A DNA stretch of 64,000 nt. Origin: Nisaea acidiphila. GTDB lineage: Bacteria; Pseudomonadota; Alphaproteobacteria; Thalassobaculales; Thalassobaculaceae. Of this stretch, positions 18,712 through 27,259 are shown one piece after another. The notes below the pieces were generated by a model. That model ran no database searches, was not told where the DNA came from, and saw nothing but the letters and a program-made list of their open reading frames with translations. Location of the stretch: the NCBI RefSeq assembly GCF_024662015.1, contig NZ_CP102480.1, positions 744,001 through 808,000 of the forward strand. The letters are read 5' to 3'. A program made the position numbers and the translations under genes. Position 1 is the first letter of the stretch. Each line of letters starts with the position of its first letter.

Positions 18712-19449
18712 ATGTTCGACATCTCCATCTACGATCGCCACGGGTTCGCCGTCTCCGGCCCCGTTCTCAGCGCATCCGAACTCGCAGAAGCGCGAGAGAC
18801 CGTCGACCTGCTTCATCGCCGGGCCCTCTCGGGCGAGGATCCGGATCTGGCCGCGGAATGCGTCTTCGAACGCGATCAGCCGGATAGCAAAAGGGATGGC
18901 CGGAGTTTGCCGGAGGACCGGGACGCGGTCTTCATTCTCGGCGACCCGACGCGATTCGCCCCGTCGCTCCTGGACCTGCTTCGAAACGCCACGCTCCTGG
19001 ACATCGTCGGCCAGACGCATGGCACACCGGATTTCGTCGTTCATTTCGCCAACATCACCTCGAAGGCGCCATCGATCGGCAGTGGCATCAACTGGCACCG
19101 GGACTTTCCGAACAAATATATATGCCCGGCGGAACCGCTGATGGTCCGCACCATGATCTGCCTCGACGGGATGAGCGAGGAGACCGGCGCGACACAGTTC
19201 TTCTCGGGCTCGCATCTGCCGGAAACCGGTTCCGGATCGCGCCACCGGTCGATATCCGCCGCCTGCGCGCCCGGCGCGGTCGTCGCGATCCATCCATTGG
19301 TGCTGCATGGCGGCGCGCCTAACGCCTCGGAGAGCCCAAGGCGAAACATTATCGTTCAATGGGGTGCCGCGGATTGCCCGCTGGTAACCGAGATGCGCGA
19401 ATCCCTGACCGGTAAGCATGTCCGAGACCTAAAGGTCCTATCTTCCTAG
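18712..19449 (+). CDS. Phytanoyl-CoA dioxygenase (PhyH)-family protein
   Basis: A 245-residue non-haem iron, 2-oxoglutarate-dependent oxygenase. INWHRDFPNKY gives the HxD iron ligands, HPLVLHGGAPNAS the distal His and ESPRRNIIVQW the Arg for 2-oxoglutarate. ETGATQFFSGSHLPETG is the family's usual core phrase. The ATG at 18712 starts MFDISIYDRHGFAV, the typical PhyH opening, although the frame is open upstream into the rpe promoter. It is divergent from rpe and convergent with rsmB (4 bp between stop codons). The substrate is unknown. Confidence 0.83.
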   Translation: MFDISIYDRHGFAVSGPVLSASELAEARETVDLLHRRALSGEDPDLAAECVFERDQPDSKRDGRSLPEDRDAVFILGDPTRFAPSLLDLLRNATLLDIVGQTHGTPDFVVHFANITSKAPSIGSGINWHRDFPNKYICPAEPLMVRTMICLDGMSEETGATQFFSGSHLPETGSGSRHRSISAACAPGAVVAIHPLVLHGGAPNASESPRRNIIVQWGAADCPLVTEMRESLTGKHVRDLKVLSS

Positions 19450-19453
19450 CGGA

Positions 19454-20752
19454 TCAGACCTTCCGGAACCGCGCGATGAAGAAACCGTCGAAGCCGCCCA
19501 GCTCCGGATAGAGATGCGGGCCGGTGCGGACATCGCCGTCCGGCGTGATCAGGTCTGCTAGCCCACCGAGTTCCGCCGCCGTCACCGGATCGCGCTCCAG
19601 CTGCAATTCCGCCAGCGCACGGGCGACCTGAGCTTCGCCCTCTTCCGCCTGCATCGAGCAGGTGCAATAGACCAGCCGCCCGCCCGGCTCCAGCATGTCC
19701 GCCGCCTTCGCCAGCAGGCGGAACTGTAGGTTCGTCAGCTTGGCGAGATCGCCGATTCCCTTGGCATGGAGGATGTCCGGATGGCGCCGGATCGTGCCTG
19801 TCGCGGTGCAGGGCGGGTCGAGTAGGATCGCGTCGGGTTTGTAGGGCGGCGTCCAATCTGTGATATCCGCCGCCGCGACGCGGGCCGTTAGGCCGAGCCG
19901 GTCAAGATTGCGCTCCAGCCGTTTCAGCCGTTTCGGCGAGCGGTCTACGGCAAGCACGTCGGCGCCCATGGCGGCGAGCTGCAGCGTCTTGCCGCCCGGC
20001 GCCGCGCAAAGATCGAAGGCCCGCTTCCCCTTTATCTCCCCGAGCAATTTCGCCGGCATGGCGGCGGCCGCGTCCTGGACCCACCAGGCTCCTTCATCGA
20101 AGCCGGGAAGGCCTGTGACCGCGCCGTCGAATTCGCGCCGGAGAGAACCCGTGGGCAGCAGCTCGGCCTTGAGCTTCTCCGCCCAGAGTTCCGGATCGGC
20201 CTTCACCGAGATATCGAGAGTCGGCGCGGTCAGGGACGCTTCGGCGATCGCATGCGCGACCTCGACGCCGTAGGCGCACTGCCAGCTTTCGATCATCCAG
20301 GGCTGATAGTTCGTCTCGGCCGGAAACTCCGCGAGCCGTTCCCTGCCTTGCTTCGCCACGCGGCGCAGCACGGCATTCACCAACCCCTTGAATTTCGCAT
20401 GACCGCGGCTCTCGACCAGGGTCACCGCGCTGTCCACGGCCGCATGCGGCGCGACGTCCAGAAACAACAGCTCGGCAATTGCGAGGCGCAGGATATCGCG
20501 GACCGCGCTCGCCTGGCGCGGCAACGGCTTCTCGATGAAGGTTTCCATCAGCGCATCGATCTGGCCGAGACGGCGCAGACAGGCCCCGACGATCGAGCGA
20601 GTGAAACCGCGATCCCGCTGCGGCAGTTTATTGAGCCCGTCATGGACCGCGATCGCCTCGTCCAGCGGTGTATTCTTGGTCAGAACAGCGCGGAGAAGAT
20701 CGAAGGCGACGCTGCGTGCGGCGGAGACGTCCGGTTTCTTTTCAGTATCCAT
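19454..20752 (-). CDS. rsmB: 16S rRNA (cytosine-967-C5)-methyltransferase
   Basis: A 432-residue methyltransferase that uses S-adenosylmethionine to methylate C967 of 16S rRNA. The N-terminal 140 residues are a NusB-like RNA-binding domain (RDRGFTRSIVGACLRRLGQID). The Rossmann domain has FDLCAAPGGKTLQLAAMGADVLAVD for SAM, then LLDPPCTATGTIRRHPD (PC motif) and LVYCTCSMQAEEGE (TC motif, nucleophilic Cys). The pair of cysteines is typical of RNA m5C enzymes. Length and motif order match RsmB/Sun. Confidence 0.93.
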   Translation of the reverse strand: MDTEKKPDVSAARSVAFDLLRAVLTKNTPLDEAIAVHDGLNKLPQRDRGFTRSIVGACLRRLGQIDALMETFIEKPLPRQASAVRDILRLAIAELLFLDVAPHAAVDSAVTLVESRGHAKFKGLVNAVLRRVAKQGRERLAEFPAETNYQPWMIESWQCAYGVEVAHAIAEASLTAPTLDISVKADPELWAEKLKAELLPTGSLRREFDGAVTGLPGFDEGAWWVQDAAAAMPAKLLGEIKGKRAFDLCAAPGGKTLQLAAMGADVLAVDRSPKRLKRLERNLDRLGLTARVAAADITDWTPPYKPDAILLDPPCTATGTIRRHPDILHAKGIGDLAKLTNLQFRLLAKAADMLEPGGRLVYCTCSMQAEEGEAQVARALAELQLERDPVTAAELGGLADLITPDGDVRTGPHLYPELGGFDGFFIARFRKV

Positions 20753-20845
20753 GAGCGACGGATTAAGCAGTTCGCTGTCAGCAGGCCAGTGAAATCGCTG
20801 CAGTCCCGCTATGCAGAAACCGGCAGCGCTAACGTCAGAAAATTA

Positions 20846-20923
20846 CTCGCTTTTTCTAAACCGTTCGCACAATTTTAACGAACTCCTTCGAGTATTCAGG
20901 CAATCGGGTGCTGAAAAAGCGAG
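20846..20923 (+). promoter_or_regulatory. Inverted repeat flanking the ribosome-binding site of the CZB chemoreceptor gene
   Basis: CTCGCTTTTTC at 20846-20856 is the exact reverse complement of GAAAAAGCGAG at 20913-20923. The second arm contains the only purine-rich segment before the chemoreceptor ATG at 20930. If both arms lie in the mRNA, an 11-bp helix with a 56-nt loop would cover the ribosome-binding site. It could alternatively be a protein operator. Confidence 0.45.
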
Positions 20924-20929
20924 AAAAAA

Positions 20930-22267
20930 ATGTCTGCCGAAACTTTGACCCTAGAGGATGCAACTCTGGCCCCGGACGAATTGGCCGACGCCCTGCTCTC
21001 TCGTCGCGCCGACCAGATCGAACCCTATTTCGGCGCGCGCACGGCAGAGATCATCGCAGCGCTCGGCGGGAGTGAGCACTCCGAAGCACAGCTCAAACAG
21101 TGGGTCGAAATGTCAGTCACGGCCAACGAAAGCGTGCGTCAGGTTGCCGAGATGACCCGATCAGTGCGGGAGGTCGATTACCGGACGCAGTCAATTGCGT
21201 CTGCCGTCGAGGAACTCTCCGCCACGGTACAAAGCATCAGCGGAACATCCGAGCAGGCGGCGAACGAAGCCAAGGAAGCGGTCCAGGTCTCGGAGTCGGG
21301 CCGCCGGGCGACGACGGACGCCGTCGCAGCCATGGGAGCAGTCTTCGATGTTGTCCAGTCCGCTGTCGACAAGGTCGAGACCCTCGCGGAAGCTTCCAAC
21401 AAGATCGGAGAAATCATTTCAACCATCGAGGCGATCGCGAAGCAGACCAACCTCCTGGCGCTGAACGCCACGATCGAAGCGGCGCGCGCCGGCGAGGCGG
21501 GTAAAGGGTTCGCCGTGGTCGCGGGTGAGGTCAAGGGACTCGCGAACCAGACGGCCGAGGCGACGGACGACATCCGGACCCGGATCACCGAACTTCGCTC
21601 GGAGATGGACGTCATTGTCGGTGTTATGCGCGACGGCGCGGAGAAGGTCGAGAACGGCCGCGAGTCCATCGATGCCGCCGGCACCGAAATGGACCGCCTC
21701 GCCGCCGGAATATCCTCCGTGACCGACCGGATGGAACAGGTCGCCGGCATTCTCATCGAACAGGAATCAGCGACCGACGAGATTGCGGCAGGGATATCGG
21801 TCGTCGCCCAGATGAGCGGCGAGAATGTCGAGTTGATCGACGGCGCCATCACAACTTTGGAACGTACGGCGCCGATCATCGCGGAAAGTATCAACGGGTT
21901 CGTGCAACAGGGTACGGCCAATGCCACCATCCATGCAGCCAAGTCGGACCACATGATCTGGATGCGCCGGCTGGCACAGATGCTCGCGGGTCGCGCCATG
22001 CTCAATCCGGACGAACTCGCCGACCATCACAGCTGCCGCCTCGGCAAATGGTACGATTCGCAGACCGACGCTGAACTCACCGGTCACCCTGCCTGGAGCG
22101 CGCTTGTCGAGCCCCACAAGGAAGTTCACCGTGCCGGAATCGCGGCCGCTGAGGCATTCTCGGCGGGAAATCTCGACGAGGCCATCCAACTCGTGCACCA
22201 GGCGGGAATGGCATCGGACGAGGTCATGCGTTTGCTGAACGAACTCTCCGGCGCCCAATCGAGCTGA
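20930..22267 (+). CDS. Cytosolic methyl-accepting chemotaxis protein with CZB domain
   Basis: A 445-residue soluble chemoreceptor with no membrane segment. Residues 60-340 are the coiled-coil signalling domain, with the conserved hairpin tip [44 protein letters not shown]. The C-terminal 100 residues are a CZB (chemoreceptor zinc-binding) domain: [12 protein letters not shown] gives the Cys and a His, and [15 protein letters not shown] the other His residues of the 3-His/1-Cys zinc site. Such receptors report cytoplasmic zinc or oxidants such as hypochlorous acid to CheA. No chemotaxis operon is adjacent. An inverted repeat covers its ribosome-binding site. Confidence 0.92.
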   Translation: MSAETLTLEDATLAPDELADALLSRRADQIEPYFGARTAEIIAALGGSEHSEAQLKQWVEMSVTANESVRQVAEMTRSVREVDYRTQSIASAVEELSATVQSISGTSEQAANEAKEAVQVSESGRRATTDAVAAMGAVFDVVQSAVDKVETLAEASNKIGEIISTIEAIAKQTNLLALNATIEAARAGEAGKGFAVVAGEVKGLANQTAEATDDIRTRITELRSEMDVIVGVMRDGAEKVENGRESIDAAGTEMDRLAAGISSVTDRMEQVAGILIEQESATDEIAAGISVVAQMSGENVELIDGAITTLERTAPIIAESINGFVQQGTANATIHAAKSDHMIWMRRLAQMLAGRAMLNPDELADHHSCRLGKWYDSQTDAELTGHPAWSALVEPHKEVHRAGIAAAEAFSAGNLDEAIQLVHQAGMASDEVMRLLNELSGAQSS

Positions 22268-22276
22268 GTCCGGCGG

Positions 22277-23140
22277 TCAGGCCCAGGGGCCCTGCACCGC
22301 ACCGCGGCTCCCAGCCATCCGTTCCAGCGCCGCGATGCGGTTCCGCGTGTTCGGGTGGGTGGAGAAGAGATTATCCACCGCATGCGCGTGCAGCGGATTG
22401 ATGATGAACATGTGCGCCGTCGCTGGATTCCGCTCGGCGGCGTTGTTATCGATCAACTGCGCGCCCTTCTCCAGTTTTGCCAGAGCCGAGGCGAGCCAGA
22501 GCGGCCGGCCGCAGATTTCGGCACCGATCCGGTCGGCCTCGTATTCCCGCGAACGGCTGATCGCCATCTGCACCAGCATGGCGGCCATCGGCGCCAGGAA
22601 CATCATCGCCAGCGCGCCGATCAGGCCCATCGGGTTGTTCCGGTTGTTGCCGAAGAAGAGAGCGAAATTCGCCAGCATGGAGATCGCGCCGGCGATGGTC
22701 GCGGTGATGGTCATGATCAGGGTGTCGCGATTTTTCACATGGGCCAGCTCGTGCGCCATGACGCCTGCCACCTCTTCCCGGCTCATCGCCTCCAGCAGGC
22801 CGCGGGTCGCCGCGACAGCCGCATTCTCTGGATTACGCCCGGTCGCGAAGGCGTTCGGCTGCGCCTGGTCGATCAGATAGACCTTCGGCATGGGCAGCCC
22901 GGCACGTTCCGCCAGCTGCCGCACCATGTCATGGAACCAGGGCAGGTCGGCGCGGCCGAGTTCCCGCGCGCCGTACATGCCAAGCACCATCTTGTCGGCA
23001 TTCCAGTAGGTGAAGAGATTCATGCCGGCCGCGAAGACCAGCGCGATCAGCATGCCCGCCTCGCCGCCGAGCATGTAGCCGACGCCGAGAAACAGCGCCG
23101 TCATCCCGGCCAGAAGCAATGCGGTTTTCGCGTAACCCAT
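22277..23140 (-). CDS. htpX: HtpX-type M48 membrane zinc metalloprotease
   Basis: A 287-residue inner-membrane protease involved in quality control of membrane proteins. Two N-terminal membrane helices (residues 6-50) precede the active-site helix [14 protein letters not shown], which contains the HExxH zinc motif near residue 130. Two further hydrophobic segments follow ([19 protein letters not shown] and [16 protein letters not shown]), then [15 protein letters not shown] with the third zinc ligand Glu. Length and topology match HtpX. It converges on the chemoreceptor gene with a 9 bp gap. Confidence 0.94.
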   Translation of the reverse strand: MGYAKTALLLAGMTALFLGVGYMLGGEAGMLIALVFAAGMNLFTYWNADKMVLGMYGARELGRADLPWFHDMVRQLAERAGLPMPKVYLIDQAQPNAFATGRNPENAAVAATRGLLEAMSREEVAGVMAHELAHVKNRDTLIMTITATIAGAISMLANFALFFGNNRNNPMGLIGALAMMFLAPMAAMLVQMAISRSREYEADRIGAEICGRPLWLASALAKLEKGAQLIDNNAAERNPATAHMFIINPLHAHAVDNLFSTHPNTRNRIAALERMAGSRGAVQGPWA

Positions 23141-23261
23141 CGATCCCTCTACTCATTTGCGATCCCGTCCGGAGAAAGTCCCGGACCGCATGAATAGGTG
23201 GGAACGGCCGCCTGCCGATCAAGACTTGGCGGAGCGCGCCCGAATGCGCATATAAGCGCCT

Positions 23262-23474
23262 ATGAGCAAGAAGACACGCAGTTTCACCGAAGTGGCCGTC
23301 AAAGGCATCCGGTCCGAGCGCAAGGTGCTGGACGCGTCGGAGTTTGTCATTCCGGCGCAATTGAAGCCGGAGACCAAGGGTGCCCCGGGCGAGGACGAGA
23401 TCGGCGGCTATGACGGGCCGGAGCCGACCCGGTTCGGGGACTGGGAGCACAAGGGCCGCACGACGGATTTCTGA
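23262..23474 (+). CDS. Succinate dehydrogenase assembly factor 4-type protein (DUF1674)
   Basis: A 70-residue protein whose C-terminal half, EIGGYDGPEPTRFGDWEHKGR with TTDF at the very end, matches the conserved tail of DUF1674/SDHAF4 proteins. In mitochondria SDHAF4 binds flavinylated SdhA and promotes its joining to SdhB; alphaproteobacterial homologues are widespread. The N-terminal half is lysine-rich and likely disordered. The ATG at 23262 follows a short divergent interval after htpX. No succinate dehydrogenase gene is in the window. Confidence 0.85.
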   Translation: MSKKTRSFTEVAVKGIRSERKVLDASEFVIPAQLKPETKGAPGEDEIGGYDGPEPTRFGDWEHKGRTTDF

Positions 23475-23497
23475 GCCGCGCGACCCGGGTGGTCAGA

Positions 23498-24460
23498 TCA
23501 GGCCACGGCCTCGCGCTGAATGACGCCCGTCAGGCAGCCCATGGCGCCCGCGGCTTTCACCAGCTCCGAGCAGTCCACCGTCACACATTCGACGCCGGCA
23601 TCCTCATAGACCTTCTGCACCGCGTCGTAACCGGCACACATCAGGATCTTCCGCGGGCCGAGCGTGACGATGTTCATCGCCCGGTTCAGCTCCAGGTCCG
23701 GGCCTTCCGGCAGCCAGATCACCTTGTAGCCGCGTTCTTCCAGCGTCCTGACCGTCGCATGCGGCGTCCGCCGCCACCAGCAGACCGCGAGATCCTTGTC
23801 GATGATCCGAAGCAGCCCCATGAAATGCATGCAGCCGAACGGCATGTCGACGGGGATGGTCTCGATCTCCATATCGGCCATAAGGTCGTCGATCTGCATG
23901 GCCGCCTCGGCATTGGTCCGCTGCCCGAGACCGATCATCACACTCTCGGGGTCGAGCCACATCAGGTCCGCGCCCTCGAACAGCGCATCGCCGCGAAGCG
24001 TCCGGAGGATCGGCACGCCGATATCGGCGAGACGGCGGGCCACCAGCCGCTCCTCGCCCGCGCGTACGGTCGAGGCCGGGCGGGCCAGGATCGCGCCTTC
24101 CGGCGTCATCACGAAAAGGTCGGCGCAGAACATCTGGTTCGGCGACGGCGTCGCCGGCGGGTCGACGTAATGCACCTCGACGCCGTTCGCCCGGTAGGCC
24201 TCGGCGATCGCGTCGTGCTGCGCGCGGGCGAGCCCGAGATCGACCGGCGCCAGCATCTGCACCGCGTCCGGGTCGTTGTGCGAAATGTCCAGCTCGGCCC
24301 CCGGACGGTGCATCAGCACGCTCTTCAGCGGCGCCCATTCCGTGTCGATCCCGGAGGGCGCCCAAAGATCGCCGATCTCCTCGCGATGGGTACGCTCACG
24401 GCCGGACCAGCCGGGTCCGCCATAGGCGGAGGTGTTGAACAGACCCTTGCGGTCGCTCAT
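23498..24460 (-). CDS. Deiminase/amidinotransferase-superfamily protein (DDAH/arginine deiminase-like)
   Basis: A 320-residue penten-fold enzyme of the guanidine-modifying superfamily. Visible are EWAPLKSVLMHRPGAEL, FCADLFVMTPEGAILARPA, FEGADLMWLDPESVMIGLGQRTN (Glu-Gly-Ala-Asp substrate loop), a His in MPFGCMHFMGLL and the C-terminal Cys in GAMGCLTGV. These correspond to the Asp, His and nucleophilic Cys of dimethylarginine hydrolases and arginine deiminases. It starts four bases inside the stop region of the upstream CoA-transferase gene (ATGA overlap), so the three-gene group is one operon. The substrate is presumably a guanidino compound but is not known. Confidence 0.78.
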   Translation of the reverse strand: MSDRKGLFNTSAYGGPGWSGRERTHREEIGDLWAPSGIDTEWAPLKSVLMHRPGAELDISHNDPDAVQMLAPVDLGLARAQHDAIAEAYRANGVEVHYVDPPATPSPNQMFCADLFVMTPEGAILARPASTVRAGEERLVARRLADIGVPILRTLRGDALFEGADLMWLDPESVMIGLGQRTNAEAAMQIDDLMADMEIETIPVDMPFGCMHFMGLLRIIDKDLAVCWWRRTPHATVRTLEERGYKVIWLPEGPDLELNRAMNIVTLGPRKILMCAGYDAVQKVYEDAGVECVTVDCSELVKAAGAMGCLTGVIQREAVA

Positions 24461-25617
24461 GCGGTTTCTCCTCTGTCTTCGGGCACCGGGCCGAGAGATG
24501 CCAGGACGGCCTCCGTGTCCGCCCCGAGTGCGGGAACGGGATGGCGGAGCCTCGCCGGTGTGTCGGATAGCTTGACCGGGAAACCGGTCATGCGGATGGT
24601 GCTACCATCCGGCTGCTCGACATCCAAGACAAGATCCTGCGACAGAACCTGCGGATCGCTGAAAACCTCCTCGAGATTCATCACCCGGCCGCAGGGACAG
24701 CCCGCCTTGTTGATCGCCTCGATCCAGTGATCGACGGGTTTGCGCTCCATCACCTCGTTGATCGCCGCGTTGAGTGCCGGACGGTTCCGCATCCGCCGCT
24801 CGTTGGTCGCGTAATCCGTCTGCTCGAGTAGCTGTCCGAGCCCGATGCAGTCGAGGAAACGGACGACGAAGGCATCGTTCGAAGGCGCCACCGCGACCAT
24901 TCCGTCCGAGGCATGGAAGAGACCATAGGGCGCAACGATCGGATGGTCGTTACCACTGCGCTTCGGGACCTCTCCCGTCGCGAAGTACTCCGCCGAGAGA
25001 TAGCCCATCATGCTGATCAGTCCACCGGTCAGCGAGGACTCAACCCTCTGGCCCCTGCCGATCCGGCCGCGCGCATGCAACGCCGTGACCGTTCCGAACG
25101 CGGCGTAGAGACCGGCAATCAGATCGCTCATCGGCGGCGCGGCCCGCATCGGGTCGCCTCCGTCGGGACCATTGACACTCATGAAGCCGCTCATCGCCTG
25201 AGCGATGAAATCGAAGGACGGCCGGTCGACATACGGTCCGGTGGAGCCGTAACCGTTCACGCTGGTGACGATCAGGTTCGGATTGAGAGCGTCCAGCCGG
25301 GTCTGGTCGAAGCCCATCTTGGCCAGCACGCCGGGCCGGTAGTTCTCGACCAGCACGTCCGCCGTCTCGATCAGACGCGCAAGCGACTTCTTGCCTTCGT
25401 CCGTATAGAGATCGAGCACGACGGAGCGCTTGTTGCGGTTGAACTGGGCGAAGTACCAGCTCACGCCCTGCTTCACGATACCCTGCCCGCGGACAGGATC
25501 GCCGGACGGGGTCTCGATCTTGAGGACCTCGGCCCCCATGTCGGCGAGAAGCTGGGTGCAGAACGGGCCGGCGAGAATGCGGGTCAGATCGACGACCCGG
25601 ATGTCGGAAAGCGGCAT
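24457..25617 (-). CDS. CaiB/BaiF-family (class III) CoA-transferase
   Basis: A 386-residue CoA-transferase. The N terminus LSDIRVVDLTRILAGPFCTQLLADMGAEVLKIE is the family signature; KRSVVLDLYTDEGK and VLVENYRPGVLAKMG follow. The catalytic Asp lies in PSFDFIAQAMSGFMSVNG near residue 140. The C-terminal CGRVMNLEEVFSDPQV is also conserved. It is the middle gene of three, 5 bp downstream of the HMG-CoA-lyase-like gene and overlapping the deiminase-like gene by 4 bp. CoA-transferase plus lyase is the layout for activating and cleaving a branched 3-hydroxy acid. Confidence 0.92.
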   Translation of the reverse strand: MPLSDIRVVDLTRILAGPFCTQLLADMGAEVLKIETPSGDPVRGQGIVKQGVSWYFAQFNRNKRSVVLDLYTDEGKKSLARLIETADVLVENYRPGVLAKMGFDQTRLDALNPNLIVTSVNGYGSTGPYVDRPSFDFIAQAMSGFMSVNGPDGGDPMRAAPPMSDLIAGLYAAFGTVTALHARGRIGRGQRVESSLTGGLISMMGYLSAEYFATGEVPKRSGNDHPIVAPYGLFHASDGMVAVAPSNDAFVVRFLDCIGLGQLLEQTDYATNERRMRNRPALNAAINEVMERKPVDHWIEAINKAGCPCGRVMNLEEVFSDPQVLSQDLVLDVEQPDGSTIRMTGFPVKLSDTPARLRHPVPALGADTEAVLASLGPVPEDRGETA

Positions 25618-25622
25618 GCGCG

Positions 25623-26561
25623 TCAGCCCACCGCCGTCTGCACATCTCCCATGCCATGAAGCTGCAGGCGCGGGCCCGCCTTCATCACCTGCCCCGGCAG
25701 CGGATGTCCGACTGCGTCCTCGACCTCGCTTGCGATATGCATCAGCTTCTCAAGATCGATGCCGGTCTCAATACCCATCTCATTCATCAGATAGACCAGA
25801 TCCTCGGTGCAGATGTTGCCCGTCGCCTTCGGCGCGAACGGACAGCCCCCGGCGCCGCCGAAGGAGCTGTCATAGTGGGTCACGCCCTCATCGAGGCCGG
25901 CGACGACGTTCACCAGACCGATGCCGCGGGTGTTGTGGAAGTGCAGATGCACCGGCAGCTCCGGCACATGCTCTTTCAGATAGCGCACGTTGCGGGTGAC
26001 CAGCGGCGGCGTCGCCATGCCCGTGGTGTCGCCGAGCGCCACGCTCTTGAAGCCGAAATCGACGAAATGCTTGGCGACATAACCGAGCCTTTCCGCCGGG
26101 ACGTTGCCTTCGAACGGACAGCCGAACGCGGTCGCGATCGCCGCCGAGACAGGGATCTTCGCCTCGTCGGCGATCTTCGCGACCTCGGCGAAGCCGGCCA
26201 GCGACTCGTCGGTGGAGCGGTTCACGTTTTTTTGATTGTGGCTCTCGGAAGCCGAGACGAAGACGATCATCTCGTCGACGCCGGCTTCGGCAGCCCGGAT
26301 CGCGCCTTTCGCGTTCGGCACCAGGGCGGCCAGCACGGCGCCTTTCCTCCGATCGACGCCGTTCAGGACATCGAGCACATCCGCCAGCTGCGGCACGGCG
26401 CGCGGCGAGACAAAGGACGAGAACTCCATCCGCTTCACGCCGGCATCGATCAACTCGTTGATCAATTTGATCTTAACTTCCGTCGGCACGAATTTCGGCT
26501 CCGCCTGGAGGCCGTCGCGCGGTCCGACTTCCGTAATTTCCACCCTGGTCGGCCTGGCCAT
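25623..26561 (-). CDS. Hydroxymethylglutaryl-CoA lyase-family protein
   Basis: A 312-residue DRE-TIM metallolyase, cleaving 3-hydroxy-3-methylglutaryl-CoA or a related acyl-CoA (for example citramalyl-CoA) to acetyl-CoA and a keto acid. EVGPRDGLQAEPKFV carries the metal and catalytic Arg-Asp, SFVSPRAVPQLAD the substrate loop, VHLHFHNTRGIGLVN the HxH metal pair and SSFGGAGGCPFAPKATGN the signature with the catalytic Cys. The start at 26561 precedes VEITEVGPRDG. It is the first gene of an operon with a CaiB-type CoA-transferase and a deiminase-like enzyme. Exact acyl-CoA uncertain. Confidence 0.9.
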   Translation of the reverse strand: MARPTRVEITEVGPRDGLQAEPKFVPTEVKIKLINELIDAGVKRMEFSSFVSPRAVPQLADVLDVLNGVDRRKGAVLAALVPNAKGAIRAAEAGVDEMIVFVSASESHNQKNVNRSTDESLAGFAEVAKIADEAKIPVSAAIATAFGCPFEGNVPAERLGYVAKHFVDFGFKSVALGDTTGMATPPLVTRNVRYLKEHVPELPVHLHFHNTRGIGLVNVVAGLDEGVTHYDSSFGGAGGCPFAPKATGNICTEDLVYLMNEMGIETGIDLEKLMHIASEVEDAVGHPLPGQVMKAGPRLQLHGMGDVQTAVG

Positions 26562-26752
26562 TTTTTGACTCCTGTCTCGTGTAACCCAGCGTTTTCCGCT
26601 GCCGGCCGCATCCTACCGATTTCCGGCGTCCGATCCAGCCGCTCGACAGGAACAATTGCCGTTCCCGGAACAGGAGACGGGGGCCCTCGGTTTAGGAATT
26701 GGTAACGAAATTCGCGGATAGTGGTTTTGCAAATGATTCGCGAGAAGTTTCG

Positions 26753-27259
26753 ATGAAGCGCAGCAAAGCCAAAGCTCAGCAAGTGATTGATATCAGGCCG
26801 TTCGTGGCCGCGATTTTCTTCGCACTGCTGCTCGCCTGCACGCAGGCATTCGGTGCGGCTCCGGACGTCAACATAGACGACAAAGGCCTCGCGCTGCGCG
26901 GTTACGACCCGGTTGCCTACTTCGAAACCGGGAACGCCGAGCTTGGCGATGCCTCTCATTCGGCGACAATTGACGGCACGACCTACCACTTCACTTCGGC
27001 TGAACGCCGCGAAAAATTCCTGGAGGCTCCGCAGACCTACGTGCCGAATTACGGCGGGTACTGCGCCTATGGCGTAGCGGTCGGACAGAAATTCGACGGC
27101 GACCCGGAAGTCTTCGCCGTCGTCGACGGAAAGCTCTATCTGCAACTCGATCGGGCGACGCAGACACTTTGGATGTCCGAAGTCGAAAAGAATATCGCGA
27201 TCGCCGACCGCACATGGCCCGTCATCCAGCAGATCCCTGCGGCGGTCCTGAATGACTGA
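26753..27259 (+). CDS. Exported YHS-domain protein
   Basis: A 168-residue protein with a long N-terminal export signal: a basic n-region (MKRSKAKAQQ), a hydrophobic core FVAAIFFALLLACTQAFG and a likely cut near AFGAAP. The mature part is a YHS domain: ALRGYDPVAYFETG, YHFTSAERREKFLEAPQTYVPNYGGYCAYGVAVGQ, with the single conserved Cys in GGYCAYG. YHS domains are linked to metal handling (copper or heavy metals) or to unknown envelope functions. The ATG at 26753 gives the best signal peptide. Its last codons overlap the start of the histidine-kinase gene by 8 bp, so the two are translationally coupled. Confidence 0.82.
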   Translation: MKRSKAKAQQVIDIRPFVAAIFFALLLACTQAFGAAPDVNIDDKGLALRGYDPVAYFETGNAELGDASHSATIDGTTYHFTSAERREKFLEAPQTYVPNYGGYCAYGVAVGQKFDGDPEVFAVVDGKLYLQLDRATQTLWMSEVEKNIAIADRTWPVIQQIPAAVLND

